DNA of 51,803 nt from the NCBI GenBank assembly GCA_910585415.1, contig CAJUDT010000008.1:1-51803 (forward strand). The letters run 5' to 3'. The notes under the pieces were generated by a model. The model ran no database searches, was not told the DNA's origin, and was given only the letters and a program-made list of their open reading frames with translations. Below are positions 41,473 through 50,802 of the stretch, in pieces. The DNA comes from an uncultured Flavonifractor sp. Lineage in GTDB: Bacteria; Bacillota; Clostridia; Oscillospirales; Oscillospiraceae. Position 1 is the first letter of the stretch, and the number at the start of each line of letters is the position of its first letter. The translations under genes were made by a program, and so were the position numbers.

Positions 41473-41476
41473 TTTG

Positions 41477-42348
41477 ATGTACGACATTGCATCCATCTAT
41501 GAAGCCAAAAGCATCGACGACGCGATTCGCGCGTTAAAAGCGGACCCCGGCGCTCTAGTGATTGCCGGGGGAACCGACGTACTCATCAAGGTCCGGGAAG
41601 GGAGATTGGCCGGGTGCCGGCTGGTGTCCATCCACGGGCTCGCTTCGGAGCTCGCCGGTGTGGAGCTCCGCCCCAATGGGGACATTGAAATCGGTCCCCT
41701 GACCACCTTTCGGCAGGTGGCCGAAAGCCCCGTCATTCAGGCCCACATCCCCGTCCTGGGGGAGGCGGTGGACCAGGCGGGCGGACCCCAGCTCCGGGCG
41801 GCGGGGACCATCGGCGGCAACGTGTGCAACGGCATCACCTCCGCCGACTCGGCCTCCACCCTCCTGGCCCTGGACGCCCGATTGCGGGTCCGGGGTCCCA
41901 GAGGCGAGCGGGAGGCGCCCATCAGCCAGTGGTACAAGGGGGTTGGAAGGGTGGACCTGGCTCCCTATGAGCTGTTGGTCAAAATCGTGATTCCCAAGGA
42001 CAATTACGCGGGCTACACCGGCTGCTACATCAAGTACGCCATGCGCAACGCCATGGACATCGCCACCCTGGGCGTGTCCTGTCTGGTGAAGCTGGACGGG
42101 GCGCTGGTGGATGATGTATCCCTGGCCTTCGGGGTGGCGGGCCCGGTGCCCATGCGGGCCTACAGCGCCGAGGCGGCCATCCGCGGCCTGCCCATCCGGG
42201 AGGCCGTACAGGCCATCGGCAAAGCCGCCCTGGAGGACGTTGCTCCCCGTGACAGCTGGCGGGCCTCCAAGGCCCTGCGGGTGCAGCTGGTGGAGGAGCT
42301 GTCCGGCCGGGCTCTGGCCGGGGCGGCCCGGAAAGGAGGCGCGGCGGT

Positions 42349-42352
<4 letters not shown>
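41477..42352 (+). CDS. Xanthine dehydrogenase FAD-binding subunit
   Basis: This 291-residue FAD subunit passes electrons from the Fe-S subunit to NAD+ or another acceptor. Motifs include VIAGGTDVLIKVREG near 35 and RAAGTIGGNVCNGITSADS near 110. The length equals bacterial XdhB. I chose the ATG at 41477 with GGAGGG in the repeated start region. It overlaps the Fe-S gene by 4 bases. Confidence 0.94.
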
Positions 42353-42837
<485 letters not shown>

Positions 42838-42847
42838 AAAAACCAGC

Positions 42848-42884
42848 GGGGGACTGTCCAGCTTGTGGACAGTTCCCCTTTTTT
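42848..42884 (+). terminator. Terminator of the XDH operon
   Basis: A 12-bp stem (GGGGGACTGTCC / GGACAGTTCCCC, one wobble) with a 7-nt loop and TTTTTT. Confidence 0.85.
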
Positions 42885-42942
42885 GCGTCGGTTCACCTCG
42901 GTTCCCCCCTGCGCATAGGATGGGCGGAACGGAGGGAAGCAA

Positions 42943-43497
42943 ATGCTGGGAACCTTTCTGGCCGCGCTGGTCTTTGCAGCGGCCTGTAATTTGGATACGG
43001 TGATACTCGCCATGGGCTGCGGAATGCGGGGCGTGCGCCTCACCGCGGCGCAGACGATGGTGATTGGAGGCATTACCACCCTGGTCACCTGGATGTCCCT
43101 GGTCCTGGGGGACACGGCGGCGGCAGTTCTGCCGGAGGGGCTGGCGGAGCTGCTGGGGGGACTGGTGCTGGTGGGCATTGGCCTTTGGTTTATGCTGGAC
43201 TGGCTCCGCCGCCCGGAGGGAGAGACGGAACCGGACCGCCGGGTGAGCACCCTTTGGGAGTGCGTATCTCTTGCCGCCGCCCTGGCGGTGAACAACGCGG
43301 GGATTGGGGTGGCCGCCGGGGTGTCCGGGGTCAGCCCCGGCTGGGCCGCAGTAGGGAATTTTCTCGTAACCCTGGCCGCGCTGTACGTGGGACGGCGGCT
43401 GGGGGACCGGCTGGCCGGGCGGATGCTGGGGAAATTTGCCGTACCCCTGTCCGGCGTCCTGCTGATTGCCCTGGGGGCCTGGGAGGTCTTGGGGTAG
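42943..43497 (+). CDS. MntP/YtaF-like membrane protein
   Basis: This 184-residue protein has six hydrophobic segments in two repeats. CNLDTVILAMGCGMRGVRL and AVNNAGIGVAAGVSGVSP are the duplicated Asp/Asn motif of the manganese efflux (MntP) and YtaF families. YtaF members in spore formers are sporulation-linked, while MntP exports Mn2+. The N/D pattern (NLD, NNAG) is closer to YtaF. SD CGGAGGGAAGCAA. It lies after the XDH terminator. Confidence 0.75.
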   Translation: MLGTFLAALVFAAACNLDTVILAMGCGMRGVRLTAAQTMVIGGITTLVTWMSLVLGDTAAAVLPEGLAELLGGLVLVGIGLWFMLDWLRRPEGETEPDRRVSTLWECVSLAAALAVNNAGIGVAAGVSGVSPGWAAVGNFLVTLAALYVGRRLGDRLAGRMLGKFAVPLSGVLLIALGAWEVLG

Positions 43498-43504
43498 CTA
43501 CATA

Positions 43505-43545
43505 AAAACGGCCGGCAGGACTGCGCCTGCCGGCCGGATTTTTTA
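43505..43545. terminator. Bidirectional terminator before the DacF-type genes
   Basis: An 11-bp stem (CGGCCGGCAGG / CCTGCCGGCCG, 6-nt loop) has A's before and T's after, so it terminates both the MntP/YtaF gene and the carboxypeptidase gene. Confidence 0.85.
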
Positions 43546-43556
43546 TCAGTACGCAC

Positions 43557-45059
43557 TTAGGGGCGCAATACTGTCAATTCCAAGGGGAAGGACGCCTGTT
43601 GAATACCGGGAAGGGCCTGCGTATTGCACCGGAACTCCAGAGTATGGGCGCCGGGGGTCAGGCTCTCCCCCTGGAGGGTGTAGGCGCTGGACCCGTTGGG
43701 CTCCAGCTGGAAGGCGTCATTCTGGTAATTGGGGATGGGCGCGCCGTCCAGATACCACCCGGCGGACACCGCAAGGGACAAATCCTGGTCATTTTTCACC
43801 TGGAGGGGGACGGTCAAGGTGCCCTCCGGGTACATGGTGACCTCCGTCATGCCCAGACGGCCGGTAAAGCTCAGTTCCCCGGCTGTACCGGGTACGGGGA
43901 CCTCCCGCCGGATTTCCTCGCCGTTGGGGAGGGTGAGAATCAAGGTGGCGGTGAGCGCCGTCTCCCCGGCGGGAGGGGTACACAAAACCTGTACCTCTGT
44001 ATCTTCCCGCAAAGTGACGGGCATGGCCTCCGCTCCGATGGGGGCGCCGTTGAGCTCCCAGGACAGGCTGCATGGAAGCTCCGCGCTCAGGCCGGTAAAG
44101 GAGGCGGTGAGGGTGTTGTCCACATAGGGCCACAGGTATTCCCCCTCCAGAGACACCGAAGCCTCCAGCTTCTGCGCGGCGGCGGCCCACGCCTTCTCCC
44201 GCTCCGTGCGGCAGGCAAAGCCGTACTCCAGCAGGCGCTTGGTGTCGTTCATGCGGGCGCTGTAGCTGGTGCTGTTCATGACCACAGAGATGATTCTCCG
44301 CCCGTCCCGGCTGGCGGTGCCGGTGAAGCAGTAGCCCGCGCCGCTGGTGGTGCCGCTTTTCAGGCCGTCAATGCCCGGACAGGCCCCGCTGCGCAGCAGG
44401 GTGTTGGTGGAGGCGAAGGTTTTCCCCTGAAAGCTGGTGCTGGACAGGGAGCTGTATTCCAGAATCTGGGGATAGTCCGTAAGGATGGTCTGCGCAATGA
44501 CCGCCATCGCCCGTGGGGTGACGGCGTTGCCCTGGTCCTCAAAGCCGCAGCAGTCGGCGAATTTGGCCTGAATGCCCCACTCTGCCGCCTTGTCATTCAT
44601 CCGCTGGACAAAAGCCGCCTCGGTGCCGCCGATGTGCTCGGCCAGGACAATCACCGAGCCGTTGCAGGAGGCCGTCATAATCAGCCGGAGCAGGGTGTCC
44701 ACCTGATACCGTCCGCCGGTTTTCAGGCGCTCCAGGCCGGAATAGGCCCGGTTGTTGGAAATACCGGCGGCATAGGCGCTGGCGGTGACATAGGAATCCA
44801 AGGACAGGTTGCCTGCCGCGATTTCCTCGAACACTAAGTAAACGCTCATGAGCTTGGTCATGCTGGCGGCGGGGCGGGGGGTGTCGGCGTTCTTCTCATA
44901 GTAGACCTCGCCGGTCTGGCAGTCCATCACAATGGCCCCGGAGCCCCCCACAGAGGGCTTGGAGCCAGCGGAAGCCGAGGCGGCCCCCGGCAGCAGCAGC
45001 GCTGCGCTCAGGACCAGCGCCAGCAGTGCCCGCAGGGGGCCGGACGTGGTTGACTTCAT
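43557..45059 (-). CDS. D-alanyl-D-alanine carboxypeptidase, DacF type, copy 1
   Basis: This 500-residue serine peptidase trims peptidoglycan pentapeptides outside the membrane. An N-terminal signal peptide (~1-30) precedes the active site. The serine and lysine are in AASMTKLMS (SxxK), SxN is SCN in MTASCNGS, and the third motif is KSG in LKSGTTSGAG. The C-terminal ~190 residues are beta-rich extension domains (PYVDNTLTASFTGLSAEL). SD GAGAGGAGA. It follows its paralog by 27 bp. Confidence 0.93.
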   Translation of the reverse strand: MKSTTSGPLRALLALVLSAALLLPGAASASAGSKPSVGGSGAIVMDCQTGEVYYEKNADTPRPAASMTKLMSVYLVFEEIAAGNLSLDSYVTASAYAAGISNNRAYSGLERLKTGGRYQVDTLLRLIMTASCNGSVIVLAEHIGGTEAAFVQRMNDKAAEWGIQAKFADCCGFEDQGNAVTPRAMAVIAQTILTDYPQILEYSSLSSTSFQGKTFASTNTLLRSGACPGIDGLKSGTTSGAGYCFTGTASRDGRRIISVVMNSTSYSARMNDTKRLLEYGFACRTEREKAWAAAAQKLEASVSLEGEYLWPYVDNTLTASFTGLSAELPCSLSWELNGAPIGAEAMPVTLREDTEVQVLCTPPAGETALTATLILTLPNGEEIRREVPVPGTAGELSFTGRLGMTEVTMYPEGTLTVPLQVKNDQDLSLAVSAGWYLDGAPIPNYQNDAFQLEPNGSSAYTLQGESLTPGAHTLEFRCNTQALPGIQQASFPLELTVLRP

Positions 45060-45086
45060 TCTCTCAGTTCTCCTCTCACAGTGTTG

Positions 45087-46520
45087 CTATGCCTGCTTGT
45101 CCGCGCCGCCGTCCACAGACAGCGCTTGACAGTAAAAGGACTTCATTGCATAGGCGGGGCCGGATTTTGCCGCCGCGCCCAGAAGGGAATTGCCCCGAAG
45201 TCCCAGAGGCAGAGGCAGGCGGCTGTTCCCGGCGGAGGCGCAGACCCCTTGCCAGAGCTGCAGGGTGTTGGCGCGGCGGGCCGCAGCGGCGGGGCCCAGG
45301 CGTCCCAGCAGTGCCGCCGGACCGGATACGGCGGGTAGCTCCGCCTCCCGCAGGAGGGTCTGCCCGGTAGGCAGGGTAATCTGAAGGGAGACGGTCATCC
45401 GCTCCGCCCCGGCGGCGGGTACGCACAGCACGGCGGCACTTCCCCGGTTGCGCAGCCAGAGCTCTTGGGCTTCCTCCCCGATGGGACGGCCGTTGAGGGA
45501 CCAGGAGAGGGTACAGGGGATCTCTACCCCCTCCATCCCCGAAAAGGTGGCGGTAATCAAATTCTCCGTAAAGGGCCGCAGATGGCCCCCCTCCACGGAG
45601 AGGTCCACCTCCAGGGTTTCCAGCGCACTGGTCCAGGCGGCCTCGGCCCGGCTCCGGCGGGCAAAGCCGTATTCCAGCATTTGCCGGGTGTCCTCCATGC
45701 GCATGGCGTAGCTCCAGCTGTTCATGACCACCGTGATAATCCGCCGTCCGTCCCGGCTGGCGGTGCCGGTATAGCAGAAGCCCGCGCCGGGGGTGGTGCC
45801 GCTTTTGAGGCCGTCAATGCCCGGACAGGTGCCGTTGAGCAGCAGGGCGTTGGTGTTATAAAACTCCTTCCCGTGGAAGGTCAGGCTGGGCAGGGAGCTG
45901 TAATGGAGAATCCGGGGGTAGTCGGCAATCAGCCGTTGGGCAATGGTGGCCATCGCCCGGGGGGAGACGGCGTTGCCCTCGTCCTCAAAGCCGCAGCAGT
46001 CGGCAAAGTGGGCGTCGATGCCCCATTCCTCCGCCTTGTTGTTCATCCGCTGGACGAATTTTTCCTCGGTGCCGCTGATGTGCTCGGCCAGAGCGATGAC
46101 CGAGCCGTTGCAGGAGGCCGTCATAATGAGCCCCAGCAGGTCGTCCACCTGATAGCCGTCCCCGGCGTGGAGATCCTCAACCCCGGAATAGCTGGGGTCG
46201 CTGGAGATTTGGGCGGCGTATTCGCTGGCGGTGATGTAGCTGTCGGTGGACAGATTGCCCGCCTCGATTTCCTCAAATACCAGGTAGAGGCTCATGAGCT
46301 TGGTCATGCTGGCGGCGGGGCGGGGTGTGTCAGCCTCCCGGCTGAAGTAGACCTGTCCGGTCTGATAGTCCATGACGATGGCCCCCAGGCCCTCCACGCG
46401 GGGCAGACTCACCGCCTGCGCTGGCGGAGTCCCCTCAATCAGCAGCGCTCCCAGCAGGGCCAAGGCCAGAAGAGCGCAAAAAAAACGGGTGCGGCGCCTC
46501 CCGGCGGTACATGGCTTCAT
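45087..46520 (-). CDS. D-alanyl-D-alanine carboxypeptidase, DacF type, copy 2
   Basis: This 477-residue paralog of the previous gene has the same motifs (AASMTKLMS, SCN, LKSGTTPGAG) and the same order of domains. The C-terminal extension differs (GPAALLGRLGPAAAARRANTLQ). The signal peptide is RTRFFCALLALALLGALL. I chose the ATG at 46520 with GAGGAGA upstream; the frame runs open further upstream only by chance. The divergence suggests separate roles, such as vegetative versus sporulation walls. Confidence 0.93.
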   Translation of the reverse strand: MKPCTAGRRRTRFFCALLALALLGALLIEGTPPAQAVSLPRVEGLGAIVMDYQTGQVYFSREADTPRPAASMTKLMSLYLVFEEIEAGNLSTDSYITASEYAAQISSDPSYSGVEDLHAGDGYQVDDLLGLIMTASCNGSVIALAEHISGTEEKFVQRMNNKAEEWGIDAHFADCCGFEDEGNAVSPRAMATIAQRLIADYPRILHYSSLPSLTFHGKEFYNTNALLLNGTCPGIDGLKSGTTPGAGFCYTGTASRDGRRIITVVMNSWSYAMRMEDTRQMLEYGFARRSRAEAAWTSALETLEVDLSVEGGHLRPFTENLITATFSGMEGVEIPCTLSWSLNGRPIGEEAQELWLRNRGSAAVLCVPAAGAERMTVSLQITLPTGQTLLREAELPAVSGPAALLGRLGPAAAARRANTLQLWQGVCASAGNSRLPLPLGLRGNSLLGAAAKSGPAYAMKSFYCQALSVDGGADKQA

Positions 46521-46577
46521 GGCGCTTTCTCCTCTCTTAATACCGCCCGGACTGGGCGGCGAATGGTCATTATGGAA

Positions 46578-46606
46578 ATTATACGAAAAAGGAAGCATTA
46601 GTTCAA
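46578..46606 (-). promoter_or_regulatory. Promoter of the carboxypeptidase pair
   Basis: Minus-strand TTGAAC, 17 bases, perfect TATAAT. A small CCGCCC/GGGCGG hairpin lies in the leader (46543-46559). The remaining bases to 46760 hold no gene that I can support. Confidence 0.65.
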
Positions 46607-46759
46607 GAGGGAATTTGATTTTTTTCCACTTTTTTCGACAACTGCCGCCAAAATAGGCCCCAAGGGCCCCCACTCCCCGCTGGACCACCCGCATTTGGTG
46701 AATCTGACGGAATATTCCAAATATATCCATACAATTTTTGCAGAAAAGCCAAATAATGC

Positions 46760-46788
46760 TTGCTTGTATCCCATGTGTATGGTATACT
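46760..46788 (+). promoter_or_regulatory. Promoter of the exported amidohydrolase
   Basis: TTGCTT, 17 bases, TATACT. The ~85-base leader has a GCCGCC/GGCGGC hairpin and two SD-like AAGGAGG sites, one at 46803 with no start and one before the real ATG. Confidence 0.6.
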
Positions 46789-46878
46789 TGAAGCAGTTCA
46801 TAGAAGGAGGAAGGACCTATCCACCCGCTGAGGCCGCCCTTTTGGCGGCAGACAGCAGCAGTTAAGGAGGAAAAAGAC

Positions 46879-48873
46879 ATGCGCAAAGGATTTGGCAGAT
46901 TGACGGCAATGCTCCTGGCACTGGTAATGCTCGTTTCCCTGTTCCCCACCCTGGCGCTTGCGGCGGAACCTGTGGTCGCCGACAGTGTGTACCGCAACGG
47001 CAACATTTACACGGTGGACGAGGCCTTCTCCACCGCCACCGCCCTGGCCATCAAGGGCGACCGCCTGATTTATGTAGGCGGCGAGGCCGGTGTGGATGCC
47101 TTCATCGGCCCCAACACCAAGGTTACCGACCTGGGCGGCAAGACGGTCATTCCCGGCCTGATTGAGAGCCATATGCACATCAATGGCCTGGGTGAGAGCC
47201 TGCTGATTATCGACGCCTTCTGGAAGCCCAAGGACGTCATTCTGGAGGCTGTGAAGGCCGAGGCCGAGAAGGCCGAGCCCGGCGCTTGGATTCAGGGCCG
47301 GGGCTGGATGAACACCGTTTGGGAGAACACCGACTACCCCACCAAGGAGGAGCTGGACGCGGTGGCCCCCAACAACCCGGTCTATCTGACCCGTGCCGAC
47401 GGCCATATGTGCTGGGTGAACTCCAAGGCCTTCGAGCTGGCCGGAATCACCAAGGACACCCCCGACCCCCAGGGCGGCGAGTACCTCAAGACAGAGGATG
47501 GGGAGCTGCTGGGCTGCGTCACCGATACCGCTATGTACCCCATCAGCGGTCTGATTCCCGGCTTCAGCATTGAGCAGAAGCGGGAGGCCCTCTTGCTGGC
47601 TCAGGAGCAGCTGTTCTCCTACGGCCTGACCTCCGCCATGAATGCGGGGACCAGTGTGGAGTATCTGAACGAGGTCTATAAGCCCCTGTATGAGAACGGC
47701 AGCTTGAAGCTGCGTTCCTACCTGCTCATTTCCCTGTCCAGCCTGGAGAGCCCCGAGGCCGAATACCTGCGCACCACCAAACCGGAGGGCGGCTTCTATG
47801 ACAACCATATGGACGTGCGCTCCGTAAAGCTGTTCAGCGACGGCTCTTTGGGAGCCCGCTCCGCCGCCATGCTGGAGGACTACTCCGACCGTGCGGGACA
47901 CACCGGCAACAACCGCTTCACTGATGAGCAGATGTATGAGCTGGTGAAGCTGGCCTATGACAACGGCTACCAGATGGGCAGCCACGCCATTGGCGACGCG
48001 GCCAATCATCAGCTGCTGGACTGCTATGAAAAGGTGATGGCGGAGAACCCAAGAGAAGACCCCCGCCTGCGCATTGAGCACTTCCAGATTTTGACCCTGG
48101 ATGACATCCAGCGGGCCATTGACATGGGGGTCCTGCCCTCCATGCAGACCACCCACGCCACCTCCGATATGCTGATGGCCGAGGACCGCATTGGTACGGA
48201 GCGCATCAAGGGCGCGTATGCCTGGCGGACCATCATCGACAAGGGGAGCATCATCCTCAACGGCACCGACGCCCCCGTGGAGCTGGTGAATCCCTATCAC
48301 AGCCTCTATGCTGCCGTGACCCGCAAGAGCCGCTTGGGCGAGCCCCCCGAGGGCTGGCATCCCGACCAGTGTATGACCCGCGAGGAGGCCCTTCGCTCCT
48401 ACACCAGCTGGGGTGCCTATGGCGAGTTCAACGAGGACCTCAAGGGCACCCTGGAGGTTGGCAAGCTGGCCGACTTCGTGGTGCTTGACCGGGATTACAT
48501 GACCTGTCCCGAGGAGGACATTAAGGACATTCAGGCCCTGCTCACCGTCTCCGGCGGCGAGGTTGTCTACACCCGCGACACCAGCACGCCCGCCGTGATC
48601 TGGAACGGCCTGCCCCTGACCTTCAACAGCAAGCCCATAACCGAGCCCGGCGCTATCTACGTGCCCCTGAACGACACCGTAAACGGCATCGGCGCCGCCG
48701 TTGTTGCCGGGAAGGAGGCGACGGTGACACTCAACGACAAGAGCGTCACACTGCCCGTCAAGACGGTGGACGGCGTGGACTACGTCGGCGTGCGCGCCCT
48801 CTTTGAGGGCCTGGGCCGCAATGTGACCTGGTATGCCGGGAGCAACAGTGTCTCCATTGGCTGGCTGAAGTAA
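46879..48873 (+). CDS. Exported YtcJ-type amidohydrolase with C-terminal stalk domain
   Basis: This 664-residue secreted amidohydrolase of the amidohydro_3/YtcJ family starts with a signal peptide ending in LALAAEP. Metal motifs are ESHMHING, SHAIGDAANHQ, RIEHFQIL and the Asp in LNGTDAPVELVNPYHS. Residues ~590-664 form a copper-amine-oxidase-N-like stalk domain (ATVTLNDKSVTLPV, YVGVRALFEGLGRNVTW), typical for wall-attached clostridial proteins. It would hydrolyse a small amide or N-acyl compound outside the cell. SD AAGGAGG. Confidence 0.88.
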   Translation: MRKGFGRLTAMLLALVMLVSLFPTLALAAEPVVADSVYRNGNIYTVDEAFSTATALAIKGDRLIYVGGEAGVDAFIGPNTKVTDLGGKTVIPGLIESHMHINGLGESLLIIDAFWKPKDVILEAVKAEAEKAEPGAWIQGRGWMNTVWENTDYPTKEELDAVAPNNPVYLTRADGHMCWVNSKAFELAGITKDTPDPQGGEYLKTEDGELLGCVTDTAMYPISGLIPGFSIEQKREALLLAQEQLFSYGLTSAMNAGTSVEYLNEVYKPLYENGSLKLRSYLLISLSSLESPEAEYLRTTKPEGGFYDNHMDVRSVKLFSDGSLGARSAAMLEDYSDRAGHTGNNRFTDEQMYELVKLAYDNGYQMGSHAIGDAANHQLLDCYEKVMAENPREDPRLRIEHFQILTLDDIQRAIDMGVLPSMQTTHATSDMLMAEDRIGTERIKGAYAWRTIIDKGSIILNGTDAPVELVNPYHSLYAAVTRKSRLGEPPEGWHPDQCMTREEALRSYTSWGAYGEFNEDLKGTLEVGKLADFVVLDRDYMTCPEEDIKDIQALLTVSGGEVVYTRDTSTPAVIWNGLPLTFNSKPITEPGAIYVPLNDTVNGIGAAVVAGKEATVTLNDKSVTLPVKTVDGVDYVGVRALFEGLGRNVTWYAGSNSVSIGWLK

Positions 48874-48889
48874 ATACAGCCCATCTTCC

Positions 48890-48918
48890 GCGGCCCCCGG
48901 GTGCTTCCCGGGGGCCGC
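48890..48918 (+). terminator. Terminator hairpin after the amidohydrolase
   Basis: A 12-bp perfect GC stem (GCGGCCCCCGGG / CCCGGGGGCCGC) with a 5-nt loop; no T-tract. Confidence 0.65.
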
Positions 48919-48963
48919 TGTGCCTGCTGTGGGGAAGAGATACACAAGAAACTCGCTCTTTTG

Positions 48964-48992
48964 TTGACATTTACCCGGAAATTCAGTATGAT
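48964..48992 (+). promoter_or_regulatory. Promoter of the NSS transporter
   Basis: Perfect TTGACA, 17 bases, TATGAT, about 38 bases before the start. Confidence 0.75.
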
Positions 48993-49030
48993 AGGAGCGT
49001 TGTTTATACTGACAGAGGAGTGAATGTGTT

Positions 49031-50419
49031 TTGAAAGAGAGAGAAACCTTTGCCTCCCGGCTGGGCTTTGTGCTCATTTCCGCCGGGTGCGCCATTGGCT
49101 TGGGGAACGTGTGGCGCTTCCCCTATATTGTGGGACAGTACGGCGGGGCGGCCTTTGTGCTGCTCTATCTGGTATTCCTGGTGATTATGGGCCTGCCCAT
49201 CATGTCCATGGAGTTCTCCGTGGGCCGGGCCAGCCGGAAGAGTGTGGCGGTGTCCTTCCACGCCCTGGAGCCCCAGGGGACCAAGTGGCACTGGTACAGC
49301 TGGTTCGGCATGGCCGGAAACTATATGCTCATGATGTTCTACACCACCGTAGCCGGCTGGATGCTCTACTATTTCGTCAAAATGGCCCGGGGAGACTTCG
49401 CCGGCCAGGATGCCGGAGGGGTCGCCGGGCAGTTTGCCGAGATGCTGGGACAGCCGTGGGTCATGCTGGTGTTCATGGTTTTGGTGGTCCTGATTGGTAT
49501 GGGTGTGTGCGCCCTGGGCCTGCAAAACGGGGTGGAGCGCATTACCAAAATCATGATGCTCTGCCTGCTGGCCATTCTGCTGATTCTGGCGGTGCGGGCG
49601 GTGACTCTCCCCGGCGCGGCGGCGGGTCTGGAGTTTTACCTCAAGCCCAACCTCCACGCCCTGATGTACGACAATGCGGGAAAGTTCCGGCTGGGTGAGG
49701 CGGTCTTTGCCGCCATGGGGCAGGCGTTCTTTACCCTCTCCCTGGGCATTGGCGCTATGGCCATTTTTGGCAGCTATATCGGCCGGGAGCGCCGCCTCTT
49801 CGGGGAGGCCATCAACGTGGCCCTGCTGGATACCTGTGTAGCCTTTGTGGTGGGGATGGTCATTTTCCCGGCGGCGTTCGCCTTCGGCGTGGTGCCCGAC
49901 GCGGGGCCCAACCTGATTTTTATTACCCTGCCCAATGTTTTTAACGCCATGCCTGCCGGGCGGCTGTGGGGCGCGCTGTTCTTTGTGTTCATGTCCTTCG
50001 CCGCCCTGTCCACTGTCATTGCCGTGTTTCAGAATATCATCACCTTCCCCATGGACAAATGGGGGTGGAGCCGGGGGCGCTCGGTGCTGGTGAATCTCAT
50101 TGCGATTTTCCTGCTGAGTCTGCCCTGTCTGCTGGGCTTCAACCTGTGGTCCGGGTTCCAGCCCTTTGGGGCGGGGTCCAATATCCTGGACCTGGAGGAC
50201 TTCATTCTCTCCAACAACCTCCTGCCGCTGGGCTCCCTGGTGTACCTGCTGTTCTGCGTGTCCAAGCGGGGCTGGGGCTGGGAGAAGTTTTTGGAGGAAT
50301 GCGATGCCGGAGCAGGCGTCCGCTTCCCCCGAAATGTCCGGTTTTATATGACTTGGATTCTCCCCCTGCTGGCCCTGGTGATTTTCGTCATGGGCTACTG
50401 GGAAAAATTCGGAAAATAA
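49031..50419 (+). CDS. Sodium-dependent neurotransmitter/amino-acid symporter (SNF/NSS family)
   Basis: This 462-residue LeuT-type Na+ symporter has eleven to twelve hydrophobic segments. TM1 shows the family signature GCAIGLGNVWRFPYIVGQYGG, then PIMSMEFSVGR and GQAFFTLSLGIGAMAIFGSY (TM6). Substrate likely a small amino acid. It starts with TTG at 49031 behind AGAGGAG. It follows the exported amidohydrolase and may import its product; that link is only a positional guess. Confidence 0.93.
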   Translation: MKERETFASRLGFVLISAGCAIGLGNVWRFPYIVGQYGGAAFVLLYLVFLVIMGLPIMSMEFSVGRASRKSVAVSFHALEPQGTKWHWYSWFGMAGNYMLMMFYTTVAGWMLYYFVKMARGDFAGQDAGGVAGQFAEMLGQPWVMLVFMVLVVLIGMGVCALGLQNGVERITKIMMLCLLAILLILAVRAVTLPGAAAGLEFYLKPNLHALMYDNAGKFRLGEAVFAAMGQAFFTLSLGIGAMAIFGSYIGRERRLFGEAINVALLDTCVAFVVGMVIFPAAFAFGVVPDAGPNLIFITLPNVFNAMPAGRLWGALFFVFMSFAALSTVIAVFQNIITFPMDKWGWSRGRSVLVNLIAIFLLSLPCLLGFNLWSGFQPFGAGSNILDLEDFILSNNLLPLGSLVYLLFCVSKRGWGWEKFLEECDAGAGVRFPRNVRFYMTWILPLLALVIFVMGYWEKFGK

Positions 50420-50424
50420 CCGAT

Positions 50425-50465
50425 AAAGCGCGCACCCCCTGCCAGCGGCGGAGGGTGCGCGCTTT
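50425..50465. terminator. Bidirectional terminator
   Basis: A 13-bp perfect stem (AAAGCGCGCACCC / GGGTGCGCGCTTT) around a GC-rich loop separates the convergent transporter and YbjQ genes. Confidence 0.8.
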
Positions 50466-50481
50466 GTTGTGTTCAAAGGGG

Positions 50482-50802
50482 TCAGCCGTCCCCGAGTATG
50501 CGTACGGCGGTGCCGTAGGCGGTGACCTCCGCCGCCCCCTGCATGAGGGAGGACGAGGCAAAGCGGACGTTGATGACGGCGTCGGCCTCCAAGGCCTGGG
50601 CCTCGTCCACCATGCGCTTGGTGGCGAGCTGGCGGGCCTCAATGAGCATTTGGGTATAGCTCTCGATTTCGCCGCCTACGAGGGTTTTCATCCCCGCCAT
50701 AAAATCCTTGCCGAAATGCTTGCACTGGACCACACTGCCCTTGACAACGCCCAGGGCCTCGATTTTTTTACCGGGAATGTACTCAATATTGAGAAGCAGC
50801 AT
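50482..50802 (-). CDS. YbjQ family heavy-metal-binding domain protein
   Basis: This 106-residue protein of the YbjQ/DUF74 family is a small pentameric protein linked to metal binding (YIPGKKIEALGVVKGSVVQ, EARQLATKRMVDEAQALEADAVINVRF). I chose the ATG at 50802 behind GGAGGAGA. It overlaps the end of the MerR gene by 20 bases, so it is translationally coupled to it. Confidence 0.88.
   Translation of the reverse strand: MLLLNIEYIPGKKIEALGVVKGSVVQCKHFGKDFMAGMKTLVGGEIESYTQMLIEARQLATKRMVDEAQALEADAVINVRFASSSLMQGAAEVTAYGTAVRILGDG

Noticed and set aside
46521..47006. N-terminal extension of the second carboxypeptidase
   Set aside because: The signal peptide begins at 46520 with a good SD, and the promoter lies within the supposed extension.
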